Shown here: in pieces, positions 11,107 to 19,244 of the stretch
Position numbering within the stretch: position 1 is the first letter of the stretch
How the letters are laid out: every line of letters begins with the position of its first letter
From: an uncultured Anaerolineae bacterium
GTDB taxonomy: Bacteria; Chloroflexota; Anaerolineae; J036; Brachytrichaceae
Assembly: GCA_937927775.1 (NCBI GenBank)
Contig: CALBEF010000083.1
Coordinates: 1-32,072 of the forward strand
Length of the DNA: 32,072 bases
Direction of reading: 5' to 3'
The notes under the pieces: model-generated
Seen by the model: the letters and a program-made list of their open reading frames with translations, nothing else
Databases searched by the model: none
Told to the model about the DNA's origin: nothing
Position numbers and translations under genes: made by a program

Positions 11107-12030
11107 AGCGTGTATAACAGCCGAAGCAGATTCGCCAGACGCGCTACGCCATGCCGTTGCCTGTTGCGAGAGGCCGGTTTTCTCTTCACTCCACGCCCAC
11201 AGGCGCGCGGCAGCCTGATCGTCCTGCGCCGCGGCCGAAGGAGACACAGCGCGCCGGTTGCTGAAATACTGGCCGCTGACGCCGGCCACCTCCGGCGAGG
11301 TCGCCAGGTACAGCGAAGTCTGCGCGCCCTGTTCAGGCGTGAGCGCGGCGACTTTTTGCAGCGCCTTCATCCCCAGACTGACCAGGCCGCCGTTGTTGTG
11401 CCCGAAACGAGTGGCAACAAAGCCGGGATGCAGCGCGTTTGTCGTCATGCCCGCGCCTTCAATCCTGCGGGCCAGCTCGCGGGTGAATAGAATGTTCGCC
11501 AGCTTGGACTGGCCGTACATGCGCCAGCCGTTGTAGCGGCGCTGACCTTCGATGTCGTCAAAGTCAATGGTCGCCATCCGGTGCGCGTCAGAGGACACAT
11601 TAACAATCCGCGCCCGATCGCCGGCTCTCAGCGCATCTGCCAGCAGGTGCGTCAGCAGAAAATAGTTCAAGTGGTTGAGCGCCATGGTCATCTCGATGCC
11701 ATCGACGCTGACCTCGCGCGTGTTGAAGTAAGCGCCGGCGTTGTTGACCAGCACATCCAGCCGCTCGTATTTGCGCCGGAATTCGTCGGCGAGGCGGTGA
11801 ATCTGCGCCTGCTCCGACAGATCGGCCACCAGAAATTCGACATTGGCGCTGCCGGTCGCCTCACGAATTCTGCGCGCCGAGTCGGCGCAGCGGTCGGCAT
11901 TCCGCCCCACGCCGACGACGACAGCGCCTGCGCGCGCCAGCTCGCGCGCGGTCACTTCGCCGATGCCGGCGGTGGCGCCGGTCACCAGGCAGATTCTGCC
12001 CTGCAGGGTCTGTTGGGTTTGTTCTGTCAT
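11101..12030 (-). CDS. SDR-family oxidoreductase, retinol dehydrogenase/WW-oxidoreductase-like
   Basis: The 309-residue short-chain dehydrogenase has TGATAGIG at residues 17-24, NNAG at 96-99, the catalytic Ser in VNVSSDAH, and YGQSK with Tyr172 and Lys176. The order, the HPGFVATRFG segment and the C-terminal EEKTGLS stretch match the retinol dehydrogenase-like branch, which in bacteria acts on diverse lipophilic or ring substrates. The substrate is not deducible. It is oriented alone against its neighbours. The ATG at 12030 is the only sensible start; a weak TTTACA lies 5 nt upstream. The last 6 bp are shared with the stop region of the convergent membrane-protein gene. Confidence 0.88.
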   Translation of the reverse strand: MTEQTQQTLQGRICLVTGATAGIGEVTARELARAGAVVVGVGRNADRCADSARRIREATGSANVEFLVADLSEQAQIHRLADEFRRKYERLDVLVNNAGAYFNTREVSVDGIEMTMALNHLNYFLLTHLLADALRAGDRARIVNVSSDAHRMATIDFDDIEGQRRYNGWRMYGQSKLANILFTRELARRIEGAGMTTNALHPGFVATRFGHNNGGLVSLGMKALQKVAALTPEQGAQTSLYLATSPEVAGVSGQYFSNRRAVSPSAAAQDDQAAARLWAWSEEKTGLSQQATAWRSASGESASAVIHAL

Positions 12031-12048
12031 GGTCGTGTAAATGTTGAC

Positions 12049-12069
12049 GTGTTGCGTATTGCGTGTTAG
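12049..12069 (+). repeat. heptamer array D, short remnant (GTGTTGC / GTATTGC)
   Basis: Only three units are present: GTGTTGC, GTATTGC and GTGTTAG. They have the same composition as arrays C and G and look like a small or decaying copy upstream of the SDR gene. The rest of the 12,031-12,262 spacer shows no further structure that I can support. Confidence 0.55.
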
Positions 12070-12262
12070 TTCGGATGTTGTGGATGCACAATCTCATGGA
12101 CGGCTGAGAACAGCATGAGGCGGGAATACAGCCGGGCTGATAGACACATTCGCTCTTACCTGCATCTCACTCAGGCGCGGCAATTCGTTCAGAAACCTGT
12201 GTCAGACTTCAGTCATTCGAGCGATGAACGATCAAACGAGCGATAAAAGGGACGGAAACGCC

Positions 12263-12754
12263 ATGACCCAATCCGATGCGCCAACCATCCAGAATAGCAG
12301 CGCGCCCCGCGTGGGGCAGGCCGCGCCCGATTTCTCCCTGCCCGACCAGACCGGCCGGCCCGTGCGCCTGAGCGACTATCGCGGCGTGAAAAACGTCGTG
12401 CTCTACTTCTACCCCAAAGACTACACCCCGGGCTGCACCGCCGAGGCTTGCGCGTTCCGCGACAGCTACGAAGTGTTCAAAACCGCCGGCGCCGAGGTGA
12501 TCGGCGTGAGCATGGACACCGCCGAGTCGCACCAGCGTTTCGCCGCCGACCACCGGCTGCCATTCGTGCTGCTGGCCGACACCGAGGGCGCGGTGAGCAA
12601 GCTGTATCAGGTCAACGGGCTGTTCGGCCTGTGGCGCAAGCGCATCACCTTTGTGATCGACAAAGCCGGCGTCATTCGCCACAGCTTCGAATCGCAATTG
12701 AACGCGACCAGACACATCGACGAAGCGCTGAAAGTGCTTCAATCACTTCAGTAG
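12263..12754 (+). CDS. bcp: thioredoxin-dependent peroxiredoxin, PrxQ/BCP type
   Basis: The 163-residue atypical 2-Cys peroxiredoxin reduces hydroperoxides using thioredoxin. The peroxidatic cysteine is Cys58 in DYTPGCT and the resolving cysteine is Cys63 (C-x4-C), the PrxQ signature. The fold continues with VIGVSMDTAESHQRFA, FVLLADTEG and ITFVIDKAGVIRHSF. I prefer the ATG at 12263 because AAGGGACGG precedes it and the length then matches the family. An in-frame ATG at 12224 would add 13 polar residues. The gene is followed by a strong terminator. Confidence 0.93.
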   Translation: MTQSDAPTIQNSSAPRVGQAAPDFSLPDQTGRPVRLSDYRGVKNVVLYFYPKDYTPGCTAEACAFRDSYEVFKTAGAEVIGVSMDTAESHQRFAADHRLPFVLLADTEGAVSKLYQVNGLFGLWRKRITFVIDKAGVIRHSFESQLNATRHIDEALKVLQSLQ

Positions 12755-12801
12755 CGCGTTCGCCGGCCGGCGGCGCGATGACCGCGCGAGCATCGAATGA
12801 C

Positions 12802-12833
12802 AAGCCTCCGGGATACCTTGCCGGAGGCTTTTT
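12802..12833 (+). terminator. intrinsic terminator after the peroxiredoxin gene
   Basis: A perfect 10-bp stem AAGCCTCCGG / CCGGAGGCTT with a 9-nt loop runs into TTTTT at 829-833. It separates the peroxiredoxin gene from the URO-D-like gene. Confidence 0.92.
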
Positions 12834-12895
12834 GGTGTTGCGCGCTTTCCGACTTCACGCTTCAATTGACTCAATCCGACACAGGAGCGACACCA

Positions 12896-13963
12896 ATGGA
12901 TAAACAGACCCGCATCGCCCAGGCATTCGACCTCATCCAGCCGGATCGTCCGCCCATCCTGGGCGGGTGGCTGGCGGCGCCGGAGCACATCCGGGCATTG
13001 ACCGGATGCAGCCCGGAAGAATACTGGGATGACCCCTGGTCATGGGGCGTGAGAGCGGAACACGCGCTTGGCTCGGACGGCGTTGTTACCATCTTCACGC
13101 CCGTCTCGCGCGGGGCGTATCGCTGTGTGGATGGCCGCGTGTTGGAGGAACGCGCCGCCTATACCGAAGAGCGCATGTTGGCCGAGATCGAAGCGATGCC
13201 GGAACCGGAGCAGGTCAAAGCGGACTTCGACGAGGAGGCAGAATACGCTGCTTTCGTGGCCGAGTTCAAGCGCGCGCAAGCGCAACTGGGCGATATCGTC
13301 TGGGCGCCGGCCGACTGGGATCTCAATCCGCACGCGCTGGAATACTCGCGCTATGGCTACGAGAACGCGCTGACACTGACAGCCACTTACCGCGACCACT
13401 GGTTGAAGCTGATGCGCGTGAAGGCCGAGATTGGACGGCAACACGCCATCCTGCGGGCGCGCGCCATCCGCGCCGGCATCCACCCGCGCGCCATCCTGGG
13501 CGGCGAAGACATCTGCGCCCAGCGCGGCCCGATGATTTCGCCCCATCTGCTGCGCAAGCATTACTTCCCCCTGCTGGAGTACATCCTGGAGCCGCTGGTC
13601 GAAGTCGGCGCGCGACAGGTCTGGCATTGTGACGGCGACTGGCGGCCCATCCTGAACGATGTGCTCGCCTGCGGCGTCGGCGGCCTGCAAGGGTTCCAGC
13701 GCGAATGCGGCATGGAACTGGAGTGGATTGTCGATCTGAAGACGCGCTGGGGAGACCCGCTGGTGATCTTCGGGCCGATGTCCGTGACACGCACGCTGCC
13801 CTACGGCACGCCCGATGATGTGCGGGCTGAAGCGGAACACGCCATCGACACCTGCCGGGGCAAAGCCTCGCTGTGCTTCTTCACCAGCAACACGATCACG
13901 CCGGATATTCCGCTGGACAACGTCAAGGCGCTGTGGGAAACGGCCCTCAACAGCCGGTGGTAG
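12896..13963 (+). CDS. uroporphyrinogen decarboxylase (URO-D) family protein
   Basis: The 355-residue protein has the URO-D-like barrel used both by HemE and by cobamide-dependent methyltransferases (MtaA/CmuA group). GGEDICAQRGPMISPHLLRKHYFP near 202-225 and the WHCDGDW segment at 243-249 are typical of the non-HemE branch, where the His/Cys region can bind zinc. The classical HemE N-terminal pattern is absent, so haem synthesis is unlikely. A corrinoid-linked methyl transfer or other small-molecule role is possible. The start is set by ACAGGAG 8 nt before the ATG at 12896; an earlier in-frame start would include the terminator hairpin. No corrinoid protein or activator gene is nearby. Confidence 0.82.
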   Translation: MDKQTRIAQAFDLIQPDRPPILGGWLAAPEHIRALTGCSPEEYWDDPWSWGVRAEHALGSDGVVTIFTPVSRGAYRCVDGRVLEERAAYTEERMLAEIEAMPEPEQVKADFDEEAEYAAFVAEFKRAQAQLGDIVWAPADWDLNPHALEYSRYGYENALTLTATYRDHWLKLMRVKAEIGRQHAILRARAIRAGIHPRAILGGEDICAQRGPMISPHLLRKHYFPLLEYILEPLVEVGARQVWHCDGDWRPILNDVLACGVGGLQGFQRECGMELEWIVDLKTRWGDPLVIFGPMSVTRTLPYGTPDDVRAEAEHAIDTCRGKASLCFFTSNTITPDIPLDNVKALWETALNSRW

Positions 13964-14041
13964 CAAGACACAAACCCCGGCGCTGGGCGACAACTGCTTC
14001 GCCCTGCTGCCCGGCAAAGCTCACACCGTCATCTGGAAACG

Positions 14042-14073
14042 AACAGGAGCAAGCCGGGCGGCCTGCTCCTGTT
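14042..14073. terminator. bidirectional hairpin terminator between URO-D-like and Uma2 genes
   Basis: A 10-bp inverted repeat AACAGGAGCA / TGCTCCTGTT encloses 12 nt. It lies between two convergent genes. The T-tract is short on the plus strand (GCTTTC), so efficiency is uncertain. Confidence 0.65.
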
Positions 14074-14091
14074 GCTTTCAATCACCCGCGC

Positions 14092-14775
14092 TCATCGGGC
14101 CTTGAGGGCGCTCATAACCGCCTCCGGCCCAATCATCCTGACCAGCGCGCGCAGAGCATCCGGGTCGCCTTGTTCCTGCGGAGGCCACAACCAGGCCGGA
14201 TCGAGCCAAAATCCGGGCAGGACAGTAGAACGGTAAACCCCTGCTTCATCGAGCGCAACAGGGCGGTAAAGCCTATCTGGCCCCAACACAAAGAAACTGA
14301 CTCGCCGACGATCCGGGCGCGGATCGATGATCCAATACTCGCGCACACCTCCGTTCTGGTACTCCACAAACTTGTGATCGTAGTCGCGCGCAACACTTTC
14401 TTCTGACACAACTTCGACCACCAGATCGGCCGGGCCATCCAGCAGGTCTGGCGTCAGTCGCTGGTAATTCGCCATGCGCACGAACATCAGATCCGGCTCC
14501 CGGATATTGCCGTCCGGGGCGACGCGCATGGCATACGGCGCACTGCGCAAGATGCCGAGGCCAAACAACTCAACAAAGATGCCAATTAGCCGGTTGAGAA
14601 AATCGACGACGCGTTGATGCTCGTTCCTGACCGACATAGTGATGACTTCTCCGTTGATCCATTCGGCAATGCCGGCATGACCCCAGCGCAGGAATTCTTC
14701 CCGGGTCATTCTCAGTTGCCCTCGGTCACCGGCTGTAGCGGTATCCGTCGATGCCAGAATGTCACGCGCGCTCAT
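14092..14775 (-). CDS. Uma2 family (DUF820) PD-(D/E)XK nuclease-like protein
   Basis: The 227-residue protein has the restriction-endonuclease fold of the Uma2 family, which is abundant in cyanobacteria and Chloroflexota and has no firmly known role. Visible motifs are EWINGEV (38-44), EPD at 93-95, DLVVEVVSEES (117-127) with Glu121, and Lys135 in YDHKFVEYQ, followed by VREYWIIDP. The proposed catalytic set Asp-Glu-Lys appears intact. I start at 14775 (MSARDIL), where AAGAGG lies 9 nt upstream. An in-frame start at 14826 would cross the TATAAT box. It has its own promoter just after the GH116 stop. It is not associated with a transposase or toxin-antitoxin partner here. Confidence 0.88.
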   Translation of the reverse strand: MSARDILASTDTATAGDRGQLRMTREEFLRWGHAGIAEWINGEVITMSVRNEHQRVVDFLNRLIGIFVELFGLGILRSAPYAMRVAPDGNIREPDLMFVRMANYQRLTPDLLDGPADLVVEVVSEESVARDYDHKFVEYQNGGVREYWIIDPRPDRRRVSFFVLGPDRLYRPVALDEAGVYRSTVLPGFWLDPAWLWPPQEQGDPDALRALVRMIGPEAVMSALKAR

Positions 14776-14796
14776 CACATTGCGCCTCTTGCAGCG

Positions 14797-14802
14797 ATTA
14801 TA
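14797..14802 (-). promoter_or_regulatory. -10 box of the Uma2 gene
   Basis: A perfect TATAAT on the minus strand lies 21 nt before the chosen ATG, within the 54-bp gap after the GH116 gene. Confidence 0.5.
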
Positions 14803-14829
14803 CGAATCTCTCCACGCGAGCGTCACGCG

Positions 14830-17439
14830 CTACAGCTTAAACGTTACCGCCTCGCCGGCCTGCAGGGTGAGAGGCGGATCGAACGTCATCGTCACACCGC
14901 CTTTGTCACGGCGGGCAGTCGCGCCGGACGGCAGTTTGGCCTTCTTACCGAGCTTGAGACCACCCAGGGTCAGTTCGCGCAAGGTGAGCGCGCCGTAGGC
15001 CACGCGCAAGGTCGCCGTGGTAGCGGACGCAGACACGCGCTGGTGATACCTGCCCCACCCTGAACCTGTCGTCCAGGCGCACTGGAAGTTGGCGGCGCTC
15101 ACACGCGGGGCAAAGGACATTGACTGCGCCGGCGCGCTGTAGTGATACCCACTCAACGCCAGAATCAGCGACCAGCTCGACATGGCGCGCGCATAGTGGT
15201 TGCCGCACTCGAACTCATTCCACGGGTTGCGGCGGATGCCGTCGTGACGCGCGCGCACACCTTCGACGATGCGCAGGCCGGCGTCCACTTCGCCCTCGTA
15301 GATCAAGCCGGCTGCGACCTGATACTCGATGCCGGTCCACGCTTCGTCGCCGTACACGGTGGGCAATTCGGGCCGGCCGCCTTTGGGCCATGTGCAGATC
15401 GCCAGGCCGGCCTCGTCATTCAGCGCATACACGCGTTGCATGTTGGGCACATCGCGCATCGCCTCGCGCCAGTTGTGCTTGAAGATACTGCGCATGGCCC
15501 TGCGCACGCGCTGCGGGTCGAGCACATAGCCGATGCCCGCCACGTGGCTGAGCCACTGCCCAAGCAGTTGATCGGACAAACAGCCCTTGCCGTACTGATA
15601 CTTGGGGAACGGATCGTGGGGCGACTGCAATTCCGCCGGCACGATCACCAGCGGCGAGACTTCGATCTTCTGCTCGTAATACGCGCCGTTCCACAAAAGC
15701 TGCTCGATCTTCTGCCGCCCGCTCTCGTACACCGATTGATATTCCGCCGCTTTGTCCGCTTCCCCCAGATAAGCGGCCATCTGCGCAGCGGCGCGCAAGG
15801 CGCCCAGATACAGCGCGCCGGTCATCGTGTTCGGGCCGAAGTATTCGATGTCGTAAGTGTTGTGCTGCCGGCCCTCCATCACGCCGTCCTTATCGCGGTC
15901 CCAGGCGTGCGGGTTGGCTTCACTCCAGGCGTATTCGACAGCGCGCCTGACACCCGGCCAGATCGCGCGCAGGAAGTCGTCGTCGCCGCTGAGCTGCCAC
16001 TCGCGGTACGCCTTGAGCACCGTGCCCATCTGACCGTCGGCGGCGGCCACAAAGTCCCAGAAGCGATTGGACGACAACGGCAGCAACGTGCGGAAGCTCA
16101 TCTTGCCATCGGCGTCGGTGTTGTGCGTGAAGTCGGTCAGGCGCATGGTCTGTTCGAGGGCGGGGAACAGGAAGGCCAGCGCCTGCTCGTAGTTCCAGAC
16201 ATGCGTGCAATTCATCGGGCAACAGCCGCCGCTGCCGTGGCAGCCCTCGAAGGCGTGGACGCGCCCATCTTCCAGCCGCAGCACAGTGGTGGTGCGCATG
16301 ATGCTCGACTGGCTGGACACGGCGTCGAGCACCGCCGGCGGCAGTGTGCTGGAGAAAAGCGTGTCGCGCCACAGGCGCGTTTCGCGCTCCAGCCGCTCGA
16401 AGTTGCCGGCCACATAGCTCGCCACGTCCCAGGCGTCGCGCCAGCGCGCGCCGCTCCAGGTGCGCAACATGGCATTCGACACGCCCTCGCCTTCATTCGG
16501 GTTCCAGTAGTTGCGCAGGTTCGGGAAATGCCACGTCAGCACAAGCGAGAAGGAGCGCGATTCGCCCGGCTCGAGCGTGAACGGCGCGCACAACGCGCAT
16601 TCGAGGAAGCGGCCGGGGCCGGCGATAAACGGCTCGGTCGCCGGCGCGATGCGGCCATCGGCGCTGAAGTCGTTCCACAGCATTTGCAGGCCGTCCCACC
16701 AGCCGCCCTGATACCAGTGTGTTTGCAGCGTGTGAGGCAGGTTAGCGGTCGGCCCCACAAACGCCAGCGCCGCCGAACCAAAAAACTCGCTGCCTGGCTC
16801 AATCTCTGGGTTGGTCATGTAGATGCCGGACAGCCCGTCGCCGGCGCGCGCTTCGTTGCGGCTGCCGCCGGGGTCATAGCCGTGCACCTCAGCGTCCCAG
16901 CCATCGCGGCCCAGCTTCAGCCGGTTGACCGGATTGCAGAAGGCGGACAGCAAAGACGCTTGAATCGGCCGGCGGGTGGGATTGCTGAAGCGCCATGTGA
17001 ACACCGCGCAGGGGATGCTGGAGTCATCGGCGTTCAACGGAATGAACGGGTTGAAAACTTCCAGCTCGACCTGCAACGGCACATCGGGATCGCTCAACGC
17101 GATATTGGCAAATGGGTATGCGCCGCGAAAGACGGCCTCGCGCATACGCGGCGCGCCGGCGGCGCGGCCATTGTCGAATCCGCCGCCGGCGCGATCCGTG
17201 AAGGGCGGCAGATACTCGCGTTCGAGCAGCCGGGTCACGGCCGGCTTGCCGTGTGGCTTCACCCACAGCGCAAAAAACGTGTTGCGCGGGGCGTTGCCTT
17301 TCCAGGGGCGGTTATAGATCTCGAGGTCAGTCAGTTGCCCGCGCCCGCCGATCGAAATCGTGCCCGTGCCGATACCGCCAATCGGCATGGCGATCTCGTG
17401 GAGGGAGGGGCCGGTGAACGCGCGAATCGTGTTGGCCAT
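14830..17439 (-). CDS. GH116 family glycosidase (GBA2-type glucosylceramidase/beta-glucosidase-like)
   Basis: The 869-residue protein matches glycoside hydrolase family 116. It has an N-terminal beta-sandwich domain (from PSLHEIAMPIGGIGTGTI to about 370) and a C-terminal (alpha/alpha)6 catalytic domain (about 380-800). Family landmarks are HAFEGCHGSGG with Glu398, CTHVWNYEQALAFLFP near 411-426, and HNTYDIEYFGPN around 526-537, where the Asp is the likely acid/base. It should remove beta-linked glucose or xylose from glycosides or glycolipids. I see no signal peptide, so it is probably cytoplasmic. I start at 17439 (MANTIRAF) because TACAAT sits 6 nt upstream; the longer in-frame start would read through octamer repeats. 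The substrate is unknown and no transporter is adjacent. Confidence 0.9.
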   Translation of the reverse strand: MANTIRAFTGPSLHEIAMPIGGIGTGTISIGGRGQLTDLEIYNRPWKGNAPRNTFFALWVKPHGKPAVTRLLEREYLPPFTDRAGGGFDNGRAAGAPRMREAVFRGAYPFANIALSDPDVPLQVELEVFNPFIPLNADDSSIPCAVFTWRFSNPTRRPIQASLLSAFCNPVNRLKLGRDGWDAEVHGYDPGGSRNEARAGDGLSGIYMTNPEIEPGSEFFGSAALAFVGPTANLPHTLQTHWYQGGWWDGLQMLWNDFSADGRIAPATEPFIAGPGRFLECALCAPFTLEPGESRSFSLVLTWHFPNLRNYWNPNEGEGVSNAMLRTWSGARWRDAWDVASYVAGNFERLERETRLWRDTLFSSTLPPAVLDAVSSQSSIMRTTTVLRLEDGRVHAFEGCHGSGGCCPMNCTHVWNYEQALAFLFPALEQTMRLTDFTHNTDADGKMSFRTLLPLSSNRFWDFVAAADGQMGTVLKAYREWQLSGDDDFLRAIWPGVRRAVEYAWSEANPHAWDRDKDGVMEGRQHNTYDIEYFGPNTMTGALYLGALRAAAQMAAYLGEADKAAEYQSVYESGRQKIEQLLWNGAYYEQKIEVSPLVIVPAELQSPHDPFPKYQYGKGCLSDQLLGQWLSHVAGIGYVLDPQRVRRAMRSIFKHNWREAMRDVPNMQRVYALNDEAGLAICTWPKGGRPELPTVYGDEAWTGIEYQVAAGLIYEGEVDAGLRIVEGVRARHDGIRRNPWNEFECGNHYARAMSSWSLILALSGYHYSAPAQSMSFAPRVSAANFQCAWTTGSGWGRYHQRVSASATTATLRVAYGALTLRELTLGGLKLGKKAKLPSGATARRDKGGVTMTFDPPLTLQAGEAVTFKL

Positions 17440-17445
17440 GCGCCC

Positions 17446-17451
17446 ATTGTA
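17446..17451 (-). promoter_or_regulatory. -10 box of the GH116 gene, leaderless arrangement
   Basis: TACAAT on the minus strand is followed by 6 nt and then ATG. The sequence upstream is the inverted left arm of octamer array E. Confidence 0.5.
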
Positions 17452-17462
17452 GCAATGGAGGA

Positions 17463-17620
17463 ATTGAGTCATTGAGTCATTGGTCATTGAGTGATTGGGT
17501 CATTGGGTCATTGAGCCAATCACTCAATCACTCAATCACTCAATCACTCAATCACCCGATCACTCAATCACTCAATCACTCAATCACCCGATCGCTCAAT
17601 CACCCGATCGCTCAATCCAC
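17463..17620. repeat. octamer array E with head-to-head inverted arms (CAATCACT family)
   Basis: The right arm, 17517-17620, has thirteen 8-bp units: CAATCACT, CAATCACC, CGATCACT, CGATCGCT and a final CAATCCAC. The left arm, about 17463-17514, carries the same kind of unit on the minus strand (CAATGACT, CAATGACC, CAATCACT), with one unit shortened to 7 bp. The arms meet near 17516 and could fold into an imperfect cruciform. The array occupies nearly the whole space between the two divergent -10 boxes. Confidence 0.92.
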
Positions 17621-17626
17621 TACAAT
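17621..17626 (+). promoter_or_regulatory. -10 box of the histidine kinase gene, leaderless arrangement
   Basis: TACAAT directly follows the last octamer of array E and is followed by 6 nt and then ATG. No consensus -35 is present; any upstream promoter contacts would fall in repeat units. Confidence 0.5.
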
Positions 17627-17632
17627 GTCGCC

Positions 17633-19180
17633 ATGCTTCCCGACTACCGCGTGCGACAGCGCGACTATCTGCTCCAGATCAGCCGGGCCATCACGTCACG
17701 GCTGGAGATTGACCATGTGCTGCGCCTGATCCTGCAATCGGCCGTGGACATGCTGAATGGGCAGGCCGGCATCGTAGCGCTGATCGAGCCGACGGGCGCG
17801 TATCGCATCCGGCAGTCCTACGGCGTGGCGAAACCCATCCTCGATGAGCTGAATCCGATTGTGGAGAGCGCGAGGAATGCCCGCGAGGCGACCCAACTGC
17901 TCGAACGCAGCCTGGTGTCCATCGCAAGCCGGGCCGGCGTCGGGTTCTGGCAGGTCGTGTCGCTGCCGTTGCAGGCCGGCGACGATTTTCTGGGCGCAAT
18001 TTACATCTTCAGGATTGGCAGCGGCGGGTTTTCAGCCAACGACCGGCAAATCCTGCAAAGTTTCGCCGATCAGGCGGCGGTGGCGGTCAACAATGCGCGG
18101 TTGTATCAGGCGGTGGCGCAGGAAAAGCGCCGGCTCGACGCCATCCTCGAGTTCAGCGGCGACGGAGTGGCGATCCTGGATGACGCGCACGTGATCGGCA
18201 CATTCAACCGCGCGCTGTCGAAAATGGCCGGCATCCCGCCACAGGAAGCGATCGGGCGGCGATTCGAGGATGTGGTGCGCATCGTCGATCAGCGGGCCGG
18301 CAGCACGCTGGCCGAAGCTGAAGCCAATGGCTGGCCGCTGATCGGCGCATCCGGGCCGTTGTTTATCGAAGGCGACCTGGCGCGGGCAGATGGCAGACGG
18401 GTCAGCGTGGAAATCAACTTCTCGCCGCTGTTCGATCGTGAAGGGCGGCTGGTGAACATCATCGCCAACGTGCGCGACATCACGCGCTTCCGCGAGGCGG
18501 ACGAGATGAAATCGACATTCGTCTCCATCGTGTCGCATGAGCTGAAGACGCCGGTGGCGTTGATCAAGGGGTACGCCAGCACACTGCGCCGGCAGGACGC
18601 GCAGTGGGACGCAGCCACCGTGCGCGAAAGCCTTCAGGTCATCGAGGAGGAGAGCGACCGGCTGGCGCGATTGATCGACGACCTGCTCGACGCCACACGG
18701 GTGCAGACCGGCAATTTCCGCCTGACACCGGTGGAGATGGATCTGGACGAACTGGTGCGCAATGTGACGCGCAAGTTCCAGTCGCAGACAAAACGCCACA
18801 CGCTGATCGCAGATGTGCCAACCGATCTGCCGGTCGTGCACGCCGACGAGGCGCGCATCACGCAGGTGTTGAGCAACCTGATCTCGAATGCGATCAAGTA
18901 TTCGCCGGAGGGCGGCGAGATCCGCGTGACCAGCGCCGTGACGCCGAAGGAAGTCATCATCTCGGTCAGCGACGAGGGCAGCGGCATCTCGGCCGAAGAC
19001 CAGAAACAACTCTTCACGCGCTTCTTTCGCGCCAACAACGCGCTGACGCGCAAGACGCAGGGGGCCGGGCTGGGGCTGTATCTGTCGAAGGCCATCATCG
19101 AGGCGCATGGCGGGCGCATCTGGGTCGAGAGCGATGGCAGACGCGGCGCGCGATTCAGTTTCAGTCTGCCGCGCGTATAG
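17633..19180 (+). CDS. soluble sensor histidine kinase with GAF and PAS domains
   Basis: The 515-residue protein has an N-terminal GAF domain (about 12-158), a PAS domain (about 165-285), a HisKA dimerisation helix with phospho-acceptor His302 in FVSIVSHELKTP, and a HATPase_c domain (about 400-513). The latter shows the N box NLISNAIKYSPEGG, the G1 box SDEGSGI, the F box FTRFFRANN and the G2 box GAGLGLYLSK. There is no membrane segment, so it senses a cytoplasmic signal. The start at 17633 is chosen because the -10 lies 6 nt before it; the longer frame into array E only translates repeats. No response regulator is adjacent, so it is an orphan kinase in this window. The CpXC-like gene follows 64 bp later with its own promoter. 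Confidence 0.94.
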   Translation: MLPDYRVRQRDYLLQISRAITSRLEIDHVLRLILQSAVDMLNGQAGIVALIEPTGAYRIRQSYGVAKPILDELNPIVESARNAREATQLLERSLVSIASRAGVGFWQVVSLPLQAGDDFLGAIYIFRIGSGGFSANDRQILQSFADQAAVAVNNARLYQAVAQEKRRLDAILEFSGDGVAILDDAHVIGTFNRALSKMAGIPPQEAIGRRFEDVVRIVDQRAGSTLAEAEANGWPLIGASGPLFIEGDLARADGRRVSVEINFSPLFDREGRLVNIIANVRDITRFREADEMKSTFVSIVSHELKTPVALIKGYASTLRRQDAQWDAATVRESLQVIEEESDRLARLIDDLLDATRVQTGNFRLTPVEMDLDELVRNVTRKFQSQTKRHTLIADVPTDLPVVHADEARITQVLSNLISNAIKYSPEGGEIRVTSAVTPKEVIISVSDEGSGISAEDQKQLFTRFFRANNALTRKTQGAGLGLYLSKAIIEAHGGRIWVESDGRRGARFSFSLPRV

Positions 19181-19194
19181 CCCGCGTCTGGCCG

Positions 19195-19200
19195 TATAAT
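19195..19200 (+). promoter_or_regulatory. -10 box of the CpXC-like gene
   Basis: A perfect TATAAT predicts a leader of about 38 nt, which ends with AAGGAG 7 nt before the ATG at 19245. This is a leadered transcript, unlike the upstream kinase. Confidence 0.5.
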
Positions 19201-19244
19201 TCGGCCTTGCGAATGCGACAGTCCGCAAATCGAAGGAGTTCCAC

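Noticed and set aside
14092-14775. Uma2 gene as a mark of a mobile element or toxin-antitoxin system
   Set aside because: No transposase, inverted ends, target duplication or antitoxin-like partner is seen around it.
15142-17475. A 777-codon open frame antisense to the GH116 gene
   Set aside because: It is a by-product of GC-rich codon use on the other strand. Its translation has no domain motif, while the GH116 strand carries clear catalytic motifs.
17495-17632. N-terminal extension of the histidine kinase into octamer array E
   Set aside because: It would encode only repeat-derived peptide, and the -10 box at 17621-17626 lies inside it, so a start at 17633 is better supported.
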